From Nocardioides sp. Root190 (GTDB lineage: Bacteria; Actinomycetota; Actinomycetes; Propionibacteriales; Nocardioidaceae), in contig NZ_LMIA01000010.1 of NCBI RefSeq assembly GCF_001428565.1, positions 186,001 through 250,000 on the forward strand: a stretch of 64,000 nt of DNA. Reading direction: 5' to 3'. The notes below the pieces were generated by a model. That model saw nothing but the letters and a program-made list of their open reading frames with translations, was not told the DNA's origin and ran no database searches. Shown here piece after piece: positions 9,059 to 23,870 of the stretch (its first letter is position 1; each line of letters starts with the position of its first letter). Made by a program: the position numbers and the translations under genes.

Positions 9059-10192
9059 TCACTCGATCTCGCCGTCGGCGACGATCGCGCCGTCCTTGAC
9101 GGTGTAGGCGTAGACGTGGACGTCAGCCGGCTCACCCTTGTCGTCGAACTTGAGCTGCTTGGTCACGCCCTTCTCGTCGTAGCCGTTGACGAACTCGAGC
9201 ATGGCCTCGCGGTCCTCGACGCCGTCCTTGATACCGGCGAGGAAGATGTTCGCGGCGTCGTAGGCCTCGGCGGCGTAGGTGCCCGGCGCCTCGCCGAACT
9301 CCGCCTCGTAGGCCGTGGCGAAGTCAGCCACGGCCGGGTCGGTGTCCGGGATGCAGGGGCAGGTGATGATCGCGCCCTCGGCCGCAGCCTTCGCGTCGAG
9401 GAACGCCGGGTCCTTCACGCCGTCCGCGACGATGAAGGTGCCGTCGAAGCCACCGTCACGCAGCTGGCCGATGAGCAGGGTCGCCTCGGCGTAGTAGCCA
9501 CCGAAGAACACGGCGGCGGGCTTCGCGTCGTTCACCTTCGTCACGGTCGCGGAGAAGTCGGTCTGCTTCTGCTGGATCGTGTCGGTGCCCGTCACCAGGT
9601 CACCGAGGTCCTTCTCGACGATGCCGGCCAGGCCGGCGCCGTACTCGGACGCGTCATCGATCACGAAGACCGACTCGGCCTTGATCGTGTCCTTGATGTA
9701 CTTCGCAGCGGCGGGACCCTGGGTCGCGTCGTTGCCGAGCGCGCGGTGGAAGGTGTCCCAGCCGTTGTCGGCCAGGGTCGGGTTGGTCGCCGACGGGGTG
9801 ATGGTCGGGACGCCCTCCTCGGCGAAGATCGGGCCGGCAGCAGCGGACTCGCCGGAGAAGGCCGGGCCCACGACGCCGATGATCGAGTCGTCGCTGACGA
9901 CGTCGGTCGCCAGAGCCGGGGCAGCGTCAGGGCTGCCCTGCGAGTCCTTCTTCTCGAGCTCGACGTCGCACTCGGCGTCGTCGTTGTACTGGTTCACCGC
10001 GAGCTGCGCGCCCTGGATGATCGGCTTGCCGAGACCCGCGGCATCGCCGGTCTCGGGACCGAAGAAGGCGAGCTTCAGGTCGCAGGCGCCGTCGCCTCCA
10101 GCTTCCTTGTCGTCCGTCGTCCCGCATGCCGTCACAGAAAGGCCGAGCGCCAGAACGATCGCGCTCAGTCCAGCTACCTTGTTACGCCTCAA
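9059..10192 (-). CDS. livK: Branched-chain amino acid ABC transporter, substrate-binding lipoprotein LivK
   Basis: Periplasmic-binding-protein type I receptor of about 377 residues. It has a lipoprotein signal with lipobox VTAC (Cys23) and the family core LKLAFFGPETGDAAGLGKPIIQGAQLAVNQ, in which FGPETGDAAGLG is the ligand-binding strand-loop. I choose the TTG start at 10192 because GAGGAAG lies ten bases upstream and it leaves a normal signal peptide of 22 residues; a longer reading from 10345 would add a polar, implausible N-terminus. First gene of livKHMGF, with a 162-base leader. Confidence 0.88.
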   Translation of the reverse strand: MRRNKVAGLSAIVLALGLSVTACGTTDDKEAGGDGACDLKLAFFGPETGDAAGLGKPIIQGAQLAVNQYNDDAECDVELEKKDSQGSPDAAPALATDVVSDDSIIGVVGPAFSGESAAAGPIFAEEGVPTITPSATNPTLADNGWDTFHRALGNDATQGPAAAKYIKDTIKAESVFVIDDASEYGAGLAGIVEKDLGDLVTGTDTIQQKQTDFSATVTKVNDAKPAAVFFGGYYAEATLLIGQLRDGGFDGTFIVADGVKDPAFLDAKAAAEGAIITCPCIPDTDPAVADFATAYEAEFGEAPGTYAAEAYDAANIFLAGIKDGVEDREAMLEFVNGYDEKGVTKQLKFDDKGEPADVHVYAYTVKDGAIVADGEIE

Positions 10193-10354
10193 GACAATCC
10201 CGCTTCCTCTTGAACCCGCGGCAGCGGTCGCTGCCTGCAGGGGTGTCCTGCCGCGGGAACCTACACCTGCCGAGGGGTCGGTGGAAGCAACTCGGCGGCT
10301 CTGGGGGCGAATCCTGACGAATCTGTTACCTGAGAGCCGCATCACACGGATTAT
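10193..10354 (-). promoter_or_regulatory. livK leader with promoter-like hexamer and nested inverted repeats
   Basis: This 162-base spacer holds a possible -10 (TAGGTT, complement of 10258-10263). Perfect ten-base arms CCCGCGGCAG/CTGCCGCGGG lie at 10215-10224 and 10248-10257. An alternative short hairpin GCAGCGGTCGCTGC at 10221-10234 shares bases with the left arm, so the two cannot form together. This could be an operator or an attenuator. The livK ribosome binding site lies at its end. Confidence 0.5.
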
Positions 10355-10978
10355 TTACGCAGAAGACCCGCCGGGGACACCGTGGGTGACGACTCCCTCG
10401 GCCACCTCGCGCATCGACATCCGAAGGTCCATCGCCGTCTTCTGGATCCACCGGAAGGCATCCGGCTCGGTCAGCGAGAGCTGCTCCTGGAGGATCCCCT
10501 TGGCCCGGTCGACGGCCTTGCGGGTCTCGAGGCGCTCGCGCAGGTCGGTGACCTCGCTCTCGAGCTGGGTGATCTCGGCGAACCGGCTCACCGCCATCTC
10601 GATCGCCGGGACCAGGTCGCTCTGTGAGAACGGCTTGACGAGGTAGGACATCGCGCCGGCCTCACGGGCCCGCTCGACCAGCTCACGCTGGGAGAAGGCG
10701 GTGAGCATCACCACGGGAGCGATCCGCTTGCCGGCAATCGCCTCCGCGGCCGCGATCCCGTCGAGGACGGGCATCTTCACGTCCAGGATCACCAGGTCCG
10801 GCCGCAGCTCCTCGGCCAGCTCGATCGCCTTCTGCCCGTCACCGGCCTGCCCGACGACGTCGTACCCCTCCTCGACGAGCATCTCGGCGAGGTCCATCCG
10901 GATCAGGGTCTCGTCCTCGGCGATCACCACGGTGAGCGGTGTCGGCTGCGAGGTCGGGGCAGTCTGGGGCTCGGTCAC
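10355..10978 (-). CDS. pdtaR: ANTAR-domain response regulator PdtaR
   Basis: Two-component response regulator of 207 residues. The receiver domain shows acidic residues AEDE (about 20-23), the phospho-acceptor in DLVILDVKMP (about 61-70), the conserved Thr in MLTAFS and Lys in YLVKPFS. A coiled linker leads to a C-terminal ANTAR domain (TRKAVDRAKGILQEQ, then AFRWIQKTAMDLR), which binds paired RNA stem-loops and prevents transcription termination. The cognate kinase in other actinobacteria is PdtaS; it is not in this window. The GTG start at 10978 has TAGCCT six bases upstream and no Shine-Dalgarno sequence, so a leaderless mRNA is likely. Divergent from the tRNA gene. Confidence 0.94.
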   Translation of the reverse strand: MTEPQTAPTSQPTPLTVVIAEDETLIRMDLAEMLVEEGYDVVGQAGDGQKAIELAEELRPDLVILDVKMPVLDGIAAAEAIAGKRIAPVVMLTAFSQRELVERAREAGAMSYLVKPFSQSDLVPAIEMAVSRFAEITQLESEVTDLRERLETRKAVDRAKGILQEQLSLTEPDAFRWIQKTAMDLRMSMREVAEGVVTHGVPGGSSA

Positions 10979-10984
10979 GGGCCA

Positions 10985-10990
10985 AGGCTA
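10985..10990 (-). promoter_or_regulatory. -10 hexamer TAGCCT of a leaderless pdtaR promoter
   Basis: TAGCCT matches TANNNT and is followed by six bases and the GTG start of pdtaR. The geometry is the same as at polA, pyk and the polar importer. Confidence 0.58.
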
Positions 10991-11049
10991 TCGGCCGGGT
11001 CGATGTGAGTTGCCGGAGCCGTCTCGGCTACCGTTTCTCCTGCTGAACG

Positions 11050-11122
11050 GCCCCGGTAGCCCAACGGCAGAGGCGATGCTCTCAAACAGCATTCAGTGTG
11101 AGTTCGAATCTCACCCGGGGCA
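11050..11122 (+). tRNA. tRNA-Leu (anticodon CAA), class I shape
   Basis: The 73-base cloverleaf is complete: acceptor GCCCCGG with CCGGGGC, U8, a short D stem, anticodon stem ATGCT/AGCAT, loop CTCAAAC with T33 and anticodon CAA at 11083-11085, T stem GTGAG/CTCAC and loop TTCGAAT, discriminator A. The 3' CCA is not encoded. The anticodon reads UUG leucine codons. The variable region is only five bases (TCAGT), although leucine tRNAs normally have a long variable arm, so its charging identity deserves a check. Confidence 0.93.
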
Positions 11123-11140
11123 CACGAACCAGGGCGCGAA

Positions 11141-12604
11141 CTAGCGACGCCGGTACGCCGGCGCGGCCTCGTTGATGGCGTCGCCCATCCGGTGGATCCG
11201 CAGCGCATTCGTCGAGCCGGGGATGCCCGGCGGGCTCCCAGCGACGATCACCACGAGGTCACCTTCCTTGACGCGGCCGATGCGGAGCAGCTCCTCGTCG
11301 ACCTGGCGCACCATCTCGTCGGTGTGCTCGACGGTGGAGGTCTTGAACGCCTCGACGCCCCAGGTGACCGCGAGCTGGGAGCGGCAACGGGCCTCAGGGG
11401 TGAAGGCGAGGACCGGGATCGGGCTGCGCAGGCGGGCGAGGCGTCGGGCGGAGTCACCGGACTGCGTGAACGCGACGACGTACTTCGCGCCGACCCGGTC
11501 GGCGACCTCCTCGGCTGCCTTGGTGATCACGCCGCCGCGGGTGTGCGGGTCCCACGCGATGCGACCGAACCGGCTGAACGTGTCGTCGACGAGTGCGTGC
11601 GCCTCGGTGGCGGCGATGATGCGCGCCATCGTCTCGACCGTGTGGATCGGGTGCTCCCCCACGCTCGTCTCGCCGGAGAGCATCACGGCGTCGGCCCCGT
11701 CCAGGACGGCATTGGCGACATCGCTCGCCTCGGCGCGGGTCGGCGCGGGGTTGGTGACCATCGACTCGAGCATCTGCGTCGCGACGATGACCGGCTTGGC
11801 GTTGCTGCGGGCCGCGACGATGACCTTCTTCTGCAGGAAGGGCACCTCTTCCAGCGGGCACTCGACGCCGAGGTCACCACGGGCGACCATCAGGGCGTCG
11901 AACGCCTCGACGACCTCGTCGAGGTTCTCGATCGCCTGGGGCTTCTCGATCTTGGCGATGATGGGGAGCATGATCCCCTCCTCGCGCATGATCGCCCGCA
12001 CGTCCTCGGCATCCTGCGCGTTGCGCACGAAGCTCAGGGCGATGAAGTCCACCCCGAGGTGCAGCGCGAAACGCAGGTCGGCGGTGTCCTTGTCGGACAG
12101 CGCGGGAACCGACACCGCGACGCCGGGCAGGTTGATGCCCTTGTTGTTGCTGACCTTGCCACCGACGAGGACCTCGGTGACGACATCGGTGCCGTCGAGG
12201 ATGTCCACGACCCGCAGGCGCACCTTGCCGTCGTCGATCAGGATCGGGTCGCCGACCTTGACGTCGCCGGGAAGGCCCTTGTACGTCGTCCCGGCGATCT
12301 CGCCGTTGCCGTCGACGTCGCGCGTGGTGATCGTCCAGCGCTGACCGCGCTGCAGCGGCACCGGTCCCCCGGAGAACCGTTCGAGACGGATCTTCGGGCC
12401 CTGGAGGTCGGCGAGGATCCCCACGCCGTGCCCGCTCGCGTCGGACGCCTCGCGGACCAGTCGGTAGACCTCGGCGTGGTCCGCGTGGCTGCCGTGGCTC
12501 ATGTTCAGCCGGGCCACGTCCATGCCGGCATAGACCAGCTCGCGGATCCTCCGTTCCGAACTGGTCGCCGGACCCAGGGTGCACACGATCTTGGCTCTCC
12601 GCAC
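11141..12604 (-). CDS. pyk: Pyruvate kinase
   Basis: Final enzyme of glycolysis, making pyruvate and ATP from phosphoenolpyruvate and ADP. At 487 residues it has the usual bacterial length. Landmarks: RRAKIVCTLGPATSS at the start, ARLNMSHGSHADH, the catalytic lysine region IIAKIEKPQAIENLDE (about residues 216-231), the metal-binding MVARGDLGVE and the effector-domain end. The GTG at 12604 follows TAGGCT by six bases. It ends 19 bases from the tRNA gene on the other strand. Immediately downstream of gltD but separated from it by a terminator. Confidence 0.96.
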   Translation of the reverse strand: MRRAKIVCTLGPATSSERRIRELVYAGMDVARLNMSHGSHADHAEVYRLVREASDASGHGVGILADLQGPKIRLERFSGGPVPLQRGQRWTITTRDVDGNGEIAGTTYKGLPGDVKVGDPILIDDGKVRLRVVDILDGTDVVTEVLVGGKVSNNKGINLPGVAVSVPALSDKDTADLRFALHLGVDFIALSFVRNAQDAEDVRAIMREEGIMLPIIAKIEKPQAIENLDEVVEAFDALMVARGDLGVECPLEEVPFLQKKVIVAARSNAKPVIVATQMLESMVTNPAPTRAEASDVANAVLDGADAVMLSGETSVGEHPIHTVETMARIIAATEAHALVDDTFSRFGRIAWDPHTRGGVITKAAEEVADRVGAKYVVAFTQSGDSARRLARLRSPIPVLAFTPEARCRSQLAVTWGVEAFKTSTVEHTDEMVRQVDEELLRIGRVKEGDLVVIVAGSPPGIPGSTNALRIHRMGDAINEAAPAYRRR

Positions 12605-12610
12605 CCCTGC

Positions 12611-12616
12611 AGCCTA
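12611..12616 (-). promoter_or_regulatory. -10 hexamer TAGGCT of a leaderless pyk promoter
   Basis: TAGGCT followed by GCAGGG and the GTG start. The AGGG would be too close to the start to act as a ribosome binding site, so a leaderless transcript fits better. Confidence 0.55.
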
Positions 12617-12641
12617 TCGGTGCCGGCTGAGCCGAAAACGC

Positions 12642-12681
12642 CGCATCGGCGCAAACTTCCGATGAAGTCTGCGCCGATGCG
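12642..12681 (-). terminator. Hairpin terminator after gltD
   Basis: Perfect 12-base arms CGCATCGGCGCA and TGCGCCGATGCG with an inner four-base stem (ACTT/AAGT). It lies 12 bases beyond the gltD stop and just upstream of the pyk promoter, so it separates gltBD from pyk. There is no strong T-tract. Confidence 0.78.
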
Positions 12682-12693
12682 TCGAGATGCTTC

Positions 12694-14155
12694 TCAGACC
12701 ACCAGCGGGCGGGCCGTCGGCGGGATCGGCGCGGGGAGCTGCGTGCTGCCGGTGAGGTACTTGTCCACACCAGCGGCGGCCGCACGGCCCTCCGCGATCG
12801 CCCACACGATGAGCGACTGACCACGACCCGCGTCACCGGCGACGAAGACGCCGTCGACGTTGGTGGCGTAGTCGTTGTCGCGCTTCACGTTGCCGCGCTC
12901 GTCCAGCTCGACACCGAGCTGCTCGACCAGGCCGGGCTGCTCGGGACCGACGAAGCCCATCGCGAACAGGACGAGGTCGGCCGGGATCTCCCGCTCCGTC
13001 CCCTCGGCCTCGACGAGCTTGCCGCCCTCGAAGGCGACCTCGACGATCCGCAGCGCGCGGACGTTGCCGTCCTCGTCGCCCAGGAACTCCTTGGTCGAGA
13101 CGGCGTAGACACGCTCGCCACCCTCCTCGTGGGCCGAGGAGACGCGGAAGAGCATCGGGTACGTCGGCCACGGCTGGCCCTGGGGACGGTCCTCCGTCGG
13201 CTGGGGCATGATCTCCAGCTGCGTGACTGAGGCAGCGCCCTGACGGGTGGAGGTGCCCAGGCAGTCGGCACCGGTGTCACCGCCACCGATGATCACGACG
13301 TGCTTGCCATCGGCACGGATCTGGTCCTCGACGGTCTCGCCGAGAGCGACCCGGTTGGCCTGCGGCAGGAACTCCATCGCCTGGTGGATGCCACGGAGCT
13401 CACGACCGGGGACCGGGAGGTCCCGCGCAACGGTCGACCCGACAGCCAGCACGACGGCGTCGTAGCGGTCCCGCAGGGCGTCGCCGGTCAGGTTGCCCTG
13501 GCCGACCTCGACGCCGGAGCGGAACACGGTGCCCTCGCGCTTCATCTGCTCGAGGCGCTTGTCGACGTGCTTCTTCTCCATCTTGAACTCGGGGATGCCG
13601 TACCGCAGCAGTCCACCGGGCTTGTCGGCCCGCTCGTAGACGGCCACCGTGTGACCGGCCCGGGTGAGCTGCTGGGCGACGGCCAGTCCGGCCGGCCCCG
13701 ATCCCACGACAGCCACGGTCTTGCCCGAGAGCCACTCCGGCGGCTGAGGCCGGACGTTGCCCTGGTCAAAGGCCTTGTCGATGATCGAGACCTCGATGTT
13801 CTTGATCGTCACCGCCGGCTGGTTGATGCCGAGGACGCACGCGGTCTCGCAGGGCGCCGGGCAGAGGCGACCGGTGAACTCCGGGAAGTTGTTCGTCGCG
13901 TGCAGGCGCTCGATGGCGCCCTCCCAGTCATCGCGCCAGACCAGGTCGTTCCACTCCGGGATGATGTTGCCCAGGGGGCAACCGGAGTGACAGAACGGGA
14001 TGCCGCAGTCCATGCAACGGCTCGCCTGGACGTTGATGATCGGCAGCAGCGCGCGACCGATCCCGCCGGGGTAGACCTCGTCCCAGTCGTTGACGCGCTC
14101 CTCGACGGGGCGTCGCGTCGCCACCTCGCGTGAGTTCTTCAAGAACCCCTTCGGG

Positions 14156-14163
<8 letters not shown>
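12694..14163 (-). CDS. gltD: Glutamate synthase, small subunit
   Basis: NADPH-oxidising beta subunit of glutamate synthase, 489 residues. The N-terminal iron-sulfur cysteines are in [17 protein letters not shown] (about residues 47-63) and [12 protein letters not shown]. The FAD-binding site is [17 protein letters not shown] and the NADPH site [15 protein letters not shown]. Electrons pass from NADPH through FAD and the 4Fe-4S centres to GltB. The ATG at 14163 overlaps the gltB stop by eight bases. Confidence 0.96.
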
Positions 14164-18745
<4,582 letters not shown>

Positions 18746-18898
18746 CAGGGTTCTCCCGTCGACTACGTCTGCAGGCCACTCCGCGACGATGGATGCCATC
18801 GCAGCGAGATGTCCACAGAAGGTGGGGCGCAAGGGACAGCACTGGCCCACGCGGCGGAGCGCTCAGGTTACCACTGTGTGAACCCGCTGCGCCCATCC
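18746..18898 (-). promoter_or_regulatory. gltB upstream region
   Basis: Spacer of 153 bases after lgt. A TAACCT hexamer on the minus strand could be a -10, and ATGTCCACA (one mismatch from an actinobacterial DnaA box) is present near 18810. No clear -35 and no terminator for lgt were found. Confidence 0.35.
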
Positions 18899-19843
18899 TC
18901 AGTCGTCGGTGGATGCCTCGTCGGTCACACTCGCACCGGGAGCCACAGGGGTCGCATCGACGTACACCTCGTCCTCGCGGCCGGGGTGCTTGCGCAGCGA
19001 CCAGACGAAGTAGGCGGCAGCGACCACGAACAGCACGATCGAGGTCCACACGTTGAAGCGGAGGCCGAGCACGTCGTCGAGCTGCACGTCGTCGATGCGG
19101 ATGTACTCGATCCAGCCGCGACCCACCGTGTAGGCCATGACGTAGACGGCCATCACCCGGCCGTGACCGAGCCGGAAGCGACGCTCCAGCCAGATGATCA
19201 GGGCGAAGGCGGCCAGGTTCCAGAGGCACTCGTAGAGGAACGTCGGGTGGAAGGTCGCGAACTCCGGCGGGATGCCGCCGTTGGCCGCGAGCGCGTCGCG
19301 GTAGTCCTGGCTGGCGAGGTAGGCACTGCTGAAGTGGTCCTGGTCGATCTTCAGGCCCCACGGTGCGTCGGTGGGCCGGCCGTAGAGCTCCTGGTTGAAC
19401 CAGTTGCCCCAGCGGCCGATGGCCTGGGCGACGAGCACGCCCGGGGCGAGCGCATCGAGCATCGGCGCGATCTTGATGCCCTTGCGTCGCGCGCCGATCA
19501 GGGCGCCGACGGCGCCGAGGCCGACCCCGCCCCAGATGCCGAGGCCGCCGTGCCAGACATAGAGCGCCTCGATCGGCTCACCGCCCTCGCCGAAGTAGTT
19601 CTTCCAGTCCGTGGCGACGTGGTAGAGCCGCGCACCGACCAGGCCGAAGGGCACCGCCCAGATCGCGACGTCCTGCATCTCGCCGAGCTGGCCGCCGCGC
19701 GCCTGCCAGCGCTTCTCGCCGATCCAGATGGCCACGACGATGCCGAGGATGATGCAGAGGGCGTAGCCCCGCAGCGGGAAGGGCCCGAGCTCCCACACGC
19801 CGTTGGCCGGGCTCGGGATGCTGGCGGTGATGAGCTGGAACAC
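18899..19843 (-). CDS. lgt: Prolipoprotein diacylglyceryl transferase
   Basis: Integral membrane enzyme that adds diacylglycerol to the lipobox cysteine of lipoproteins, 314 residues. Family landmarks are FPLRGYALCIILGI near the N-terminus, the arginine-containing GLVGARLYHV and the signature GRWGNWFNQELYGRPT (about residues 144-159), then a WIEYIRIDDV segment. At least seven hydrophobic helices are visible. The C-terminal tail is acidic. GTG start at 19843, three bases after the SCO1-like stop. Substrates in this window include LivK, the polar binding protein, the SCO1-like protein and the 64-residue lipoprotein. Confidence 0.95.
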   Translation of the reverse strand: MFQLITASIPSPANGVWELGPFPLRGYALCIILGIVVAIWIGEKRWQARGGQLGEMQDVAIWAVPFGLVGARLYHVATDWKNYFGEGGEPIEALYVWHGGLGIWGGVGLGAVGALIGARRKGIKIAPMLDALAPGVLVAQAIGRWGNWFNQELYGRPTDAPWGLKIDQDHFSSAYLASQDYRDALAANGGIPPEFATFHPTFLYECLWNLAAFALIIWLERRFRLGHGRVMAVYVMAYTVGRGWIEYIRIDDVQLDDVLGLRFNVWTSIVLFVVAAAYFVWSLRKHPGREDEVYVDATPVAPGASVTDEASTDD

Positions 19844-19846
19844 GGA

Positions 19847-20449
19847 TCAGTCCTCGGTGAGCAGGGTGTGGATGTCGGCGGCGAACTCGGCGCTCGAGGT
19901 CTCCTGGTTCCACAACGCGATGGCTTCGTCGTCGCCGTCGATGGCGAGCGTGAAGGTGGAGTGGCCACCGAGGTCGTAGCCCCCGGTGGGGAGCTCCTTG
20001 CCCTCGTTGACGTAGACGGCCAGCGGTTCGCCGATCTCGATGATGGTGGCGAGATCGCCGGTCAGGCCGATGAAGTCCTCGTTGTAGCGGTCGAGGTAGG
20101 TGCGCAGGGTCTTCTCGTCGTCACGCGCCGGGTCGGTGGTCACCAGGACGACGTCGACCCGGTCCCTGTCGCCGTCCTCGAGCAGGTTCATCGCGGCGGC
20201 GATGTTGTTGAGCACCATCGGGCAGAAGTCGGGACACTTCGTGTAGCCGAAGAACACCAGTGTCAGCGGCTTGTCCGTCGACGCGGCGAGCGAGTACGGC
20301 TGACCGCCGGTGTCGGTGAGGGCGATGTCCGGCGCGGCGTAGGGGTTCTTCAGGCGCGAGCCCGTGAACTCCTCGGGGGTGCTGGAGCACGCGGCTCCGA
20401 GCAGCCCCACCAGGGCGAGCAGCAGCGCGAGCGTGGAGGACCTACGCAC
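19847..20449 (-). CDS. SCO1/SenC family copper-binding lipoprotein
   Basis: Thioredoxin-fold copper chaperone of 200 residues, expected to help assemble the CuA centre of cytochrome c oxidase. Lipobox GAAC (Cys21). The CxxxC copper/redox motif is in YTKCPDFCPMVLNN (about residues 70-83), and the third ligand is the His in GGHSTFTLAI. Together these are the full set of SCO1 ligands. The GTG start overlaps the trpA stop by eight bases, so it is part of the trp-lgt transcript, an unusual operon for a copper chaperone. Confidence 0.9.
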   Translation of the reverse strand: MRRSSTLALLLALVGLLGAACSSTPEEFTGSRLKNPYAAPDIALTDTGGQPYSLAASTDKPLTLVFFGYTKCPDFCPMVLNNIAAAMNLLEDGDRDRVDVVLVTTDPARDDEKTLRTYLDRYNEDFIGLTGDLATIIEIGEPLAVYVNEGKELPTGGYDLGGHSTFTLAIDGDDEAIALWNQETSSAEFAADIHTLLTED

Positions 20450-21247
20450 GCACGACCCCTGCCACGCCGGCCGCGAGGTCCTCGGTCAACGCACCGATCG
20501 CCGCCAGGCCGGCGGCGCGGTCGTCGGGGTGGTCCTGCAGCGCACGCACGAAGGCCGATCCGACGATCACACCGTCGGCGTACGTCGCGAGCTCGGCGGC
20601 CTGCGCGCCGTTGCTGACGCCGAGACCGACGCCGATGGGCAGGTCGGTCGCCGCCTTGGCGCGGGAGACGAGGGGACCGGCGAGGTCGCTGGTCGTGGTC
20701 CGGGCACCGGTGACACCCATGACGGCCGTGGCGTAGACGAAACCGCGACACGCGGCGGTGGTGAGGGCGATGCGCTCCTCGGTGGAGGACGGGGCGACCA
20801 GGAAGACCTTGTCCAGCTCACGCTGGTCCGCCGCGGCGATCCACTCGGGGGCGAAGTCGGGGGTGAGGTCGGGCGTGATCAGTCCCGCTCCCCCGGCGTC
20901 GAGCAGCTGCTGGGCGAAGCGGTCGACGCCGTAGCGCTCGATCGGGTTCCAGTAGGTCATCACCAGGGTCGGGACGCCGGTGGCGGCCACGGCCTCGACG
21001 GTGCGCAGCACGTCGGCGGTGCGCACACCGTTGTCGAGCGCCTGCTGGGCTGCCGCCTGGATGGTCGGACCGTCCATGACCGGGTCGCTGTAGGGCAGGC
21101 CGATCTCGATCACGTCGCACCCGGCGGAGACCATGACCTTGAGCGCAGCGATGCTGCCCTCCACGTCGGGGAAACCAGCGGGGAGGTAGCCGACAAGTGC
21201 CGCCCGTCCCTCACTGCGCGCCTTGTCGAAGGCGACGCTGGTGCTCG

Positions 21248-21251
<4 letters not shown>
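20442..21251 (-). CDS. trpA: Tryptophan synthase, alpha subunit
   Basis: Cleaves indole-3-glycerol phosphate to indole, which passes to TrpB; 269 residues. The catalytic Glu is in [20 protein letters not shown] and the catalytic Asp in GLITPDLTP; the phosphate loop is GLGVSNGAQ. The GTG start overlaps the trpB stop (GTGA), so the pair is translationally coupled. Confidence 0.96.
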
Positions 21252-22491
<1,240 letters not shown>

Positions 22492-22495
<4 letters not shown>

Positions 22496-23298
22496 CCCAC
22501 CAGTCCTGTCATGTCCGCGACGCTCGCGCGTGGGCCTCCGATGCCAGATTCGCGCACCAACGCCTCGCCCACCAGCACCGCGCGGGCGCCCTCGTCGACG
22601 AAGCGCTGGACGTCTGCGGGGCCGGTGATGCCGGACTCGGCCACCAGCACGCGGTCCGCGGGCACCATCGGTGCGAGGCGCCCGAAGGTGTCCGCGTCGA
22701 CGGCGAGGGTCTTGAGGTTGCGGGCATTGACGCCGATCAGCTCGGCGCCCAGCTCGACGGCCCGCTCGGTCTCGATCTCGTCGTGCACCTCGACCAGCAC
22801 CGTCAGGCCGAGCTCGCGGGCGTAGTCGTGGAGCTGGCGCAGCCGCTCGCCGGGAAGCGACGCGACGATCAGCAGGGCCAGGTCGGCACCGGCGGCACGC
22901 GCCTCGAGCAGCTGGTACTCGGTGACCATGAAGTCCTTGCGCAGGAGCGGGGTCTCGACCGCGGCACGCACCGCGCGCAGGTCGGCGAGACTGCCGTTGA
23001 AGCGGCGCTGCTCGGTCAGGACGCTGATCGCGGCGGCTCCGCCGGCGGCGTACTCGCTCGCGAGAGCGGCCGGGTCGACGATGTCGGCGAGCTCGCCCTT
23101 GCTGGGGCTCTTGCGCTTGACCTCGGCGATCACGCTGGATCCCGGTGCCCGGAAGTGCGGCATCGGGTCGCGCGGCGGAGCCACGTCGGCGAGCGCCGCG
23201 CGCAGGTCGGCCTCGGTCGTGGTCGCCTGACGGGCGGCGAGGTCCTCGAGGACACCGGCGACGATCCCGTCGAGCACCGTGGCCTGGGGGGCCGGCAT
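22492..23298 (-). CDS. trpC: Indole-3-glycerol phosphate synthase
   Basis: TIM-barrel enzyme of tryptophan synthesis, 268 residues. Catalytic residues are visible in [27 protein letters not shown] and [18 protein letters not shown] segments, and the end of the barrel in [14 protein letters not shown]. The ATG at 23298 has GGAATGGAG upstream. There is no trpF domain fused to it and no trpF nearby; PriA (30332-31078) probably supplies that step. First gene of the trpCBA-SCO1-lgt transcript. Confidence 0.95.
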
Positions 23299-23406
23299 GT
23301 CGTCTCCATTCCACTGCAGGTCTGTCGTGTCGAGTGTGGCACGCGCCAGTTAGGGTTCCACACACTGCCCGCGACTCGACCGGGTCACCCCACGGAAGGA
23401 CCAGAC
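23299..23406. promoter_or_regulatory. Divergent trpC / DUF4190 promoter region
   Basis: The 108-base spacer holds a TAGGGT hexamer on the plus strand at about 23353, which may drive the DUF4190 gene with a leader of about 40 bases. The trpC ribosome binding site lies at its other end. I see no leader peptide rich in Trp codons and no T-box structure. Confidence 0.4.
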
Positions 23407-23799
23407 GTGAGCTACAACGAGCCGCCGAACTACGGAACACCCCCGCCCCCCGGCGGCCAGCCTCCCTACGGCGGCCAGCCGCCGTACGGCGGGGACCCCT
23501 ACGGCAACCAGCCCTACGGCGGGGGCCAGCCGCAGCAGACCTCGGTGATGGCGATCATCGCCCTCGTCACCGGCATCGTCGGCCTGATCCCCTGCCTGTG
23601 GGGGTGCTTCGTGTTCTCCATCGCCGCCGTGATCCTCGGCGTCCTCGGCAAGAAGGAGACCGCCACCGGCGCCAAGAAGGGCGGCGGCATGGCGATGGCC
23701 GGCATCATCACCGGAGTGATCGGCATCCTGCTCAGTATCCTGATGGTCGTGCTGTTCGCCGTCGGCGTCTTCGACTTCGACGCCTACAGCGACTTCTGA
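23407..23799 (+). CDS. DUF4190 domain membrane protein
   Basis: A 130-residue protein with a Gly/Pro/Tyr-rich N-terminus of about 45 residues (repeats of PPYGG and similar), then two hydrophobic segments: [36 protein letters not shown] and a second ending in [10 protein letters not shown]. This matches the DUF4190 family, whose function is unknown. GTG start with GGAAGG eight bases upstream. It is transcribed alone and ends in a hairpin shared with the end of the next, convergent gene. Confidence 0.85.
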   Translation: MSYNEPPNYGTPPPPGGQPPYGGQPPYGGDPYGNQPYGGGQPQQTSVMAIIALVTGIVGLIPCLWGCFVFSIAAVILGVLGKKETATGAKKGGGMAMAGIITGVIGILLSILMVVLFAVGVFDFDAYSDF

Positions 23800-23831
23800 G
23801 CCTCACCGGCCCACCGCTGCAGCACCGCCAG

Positions 23832-23870
23832 CACCCCCGTCAGGGAGCCAACCAGCTCCCGGCGGGGGTG
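23832..23870 (+). terminator. Hairpin terminator after the DUF4190 gene
   Basis: Outer arms CACCCCCG and CGGGGGTG plus inner arms GGGAGC and GCTCCC give a two-part stem of 14 base pairs. It starts 32 bases after the DUF4190 stop and overlaps the last codons of the convergent DUF2752 gene. Confidence 0.72.

Noticed and set aside
12759..12775. TTGTCCACA, a perfect DnaA box, inside gltD
   Set aside because: It lies within a codon run for Val-Asp-Lys in the protein, is single, and has no symmetry; chance and coding constraint explain it.
23299..23406. A trp attenuator or T-box before trpC
   Set aside because: No short frame with Trp codons, no T-box sequence and no terminator hairpin was found in the 108-base spacer.
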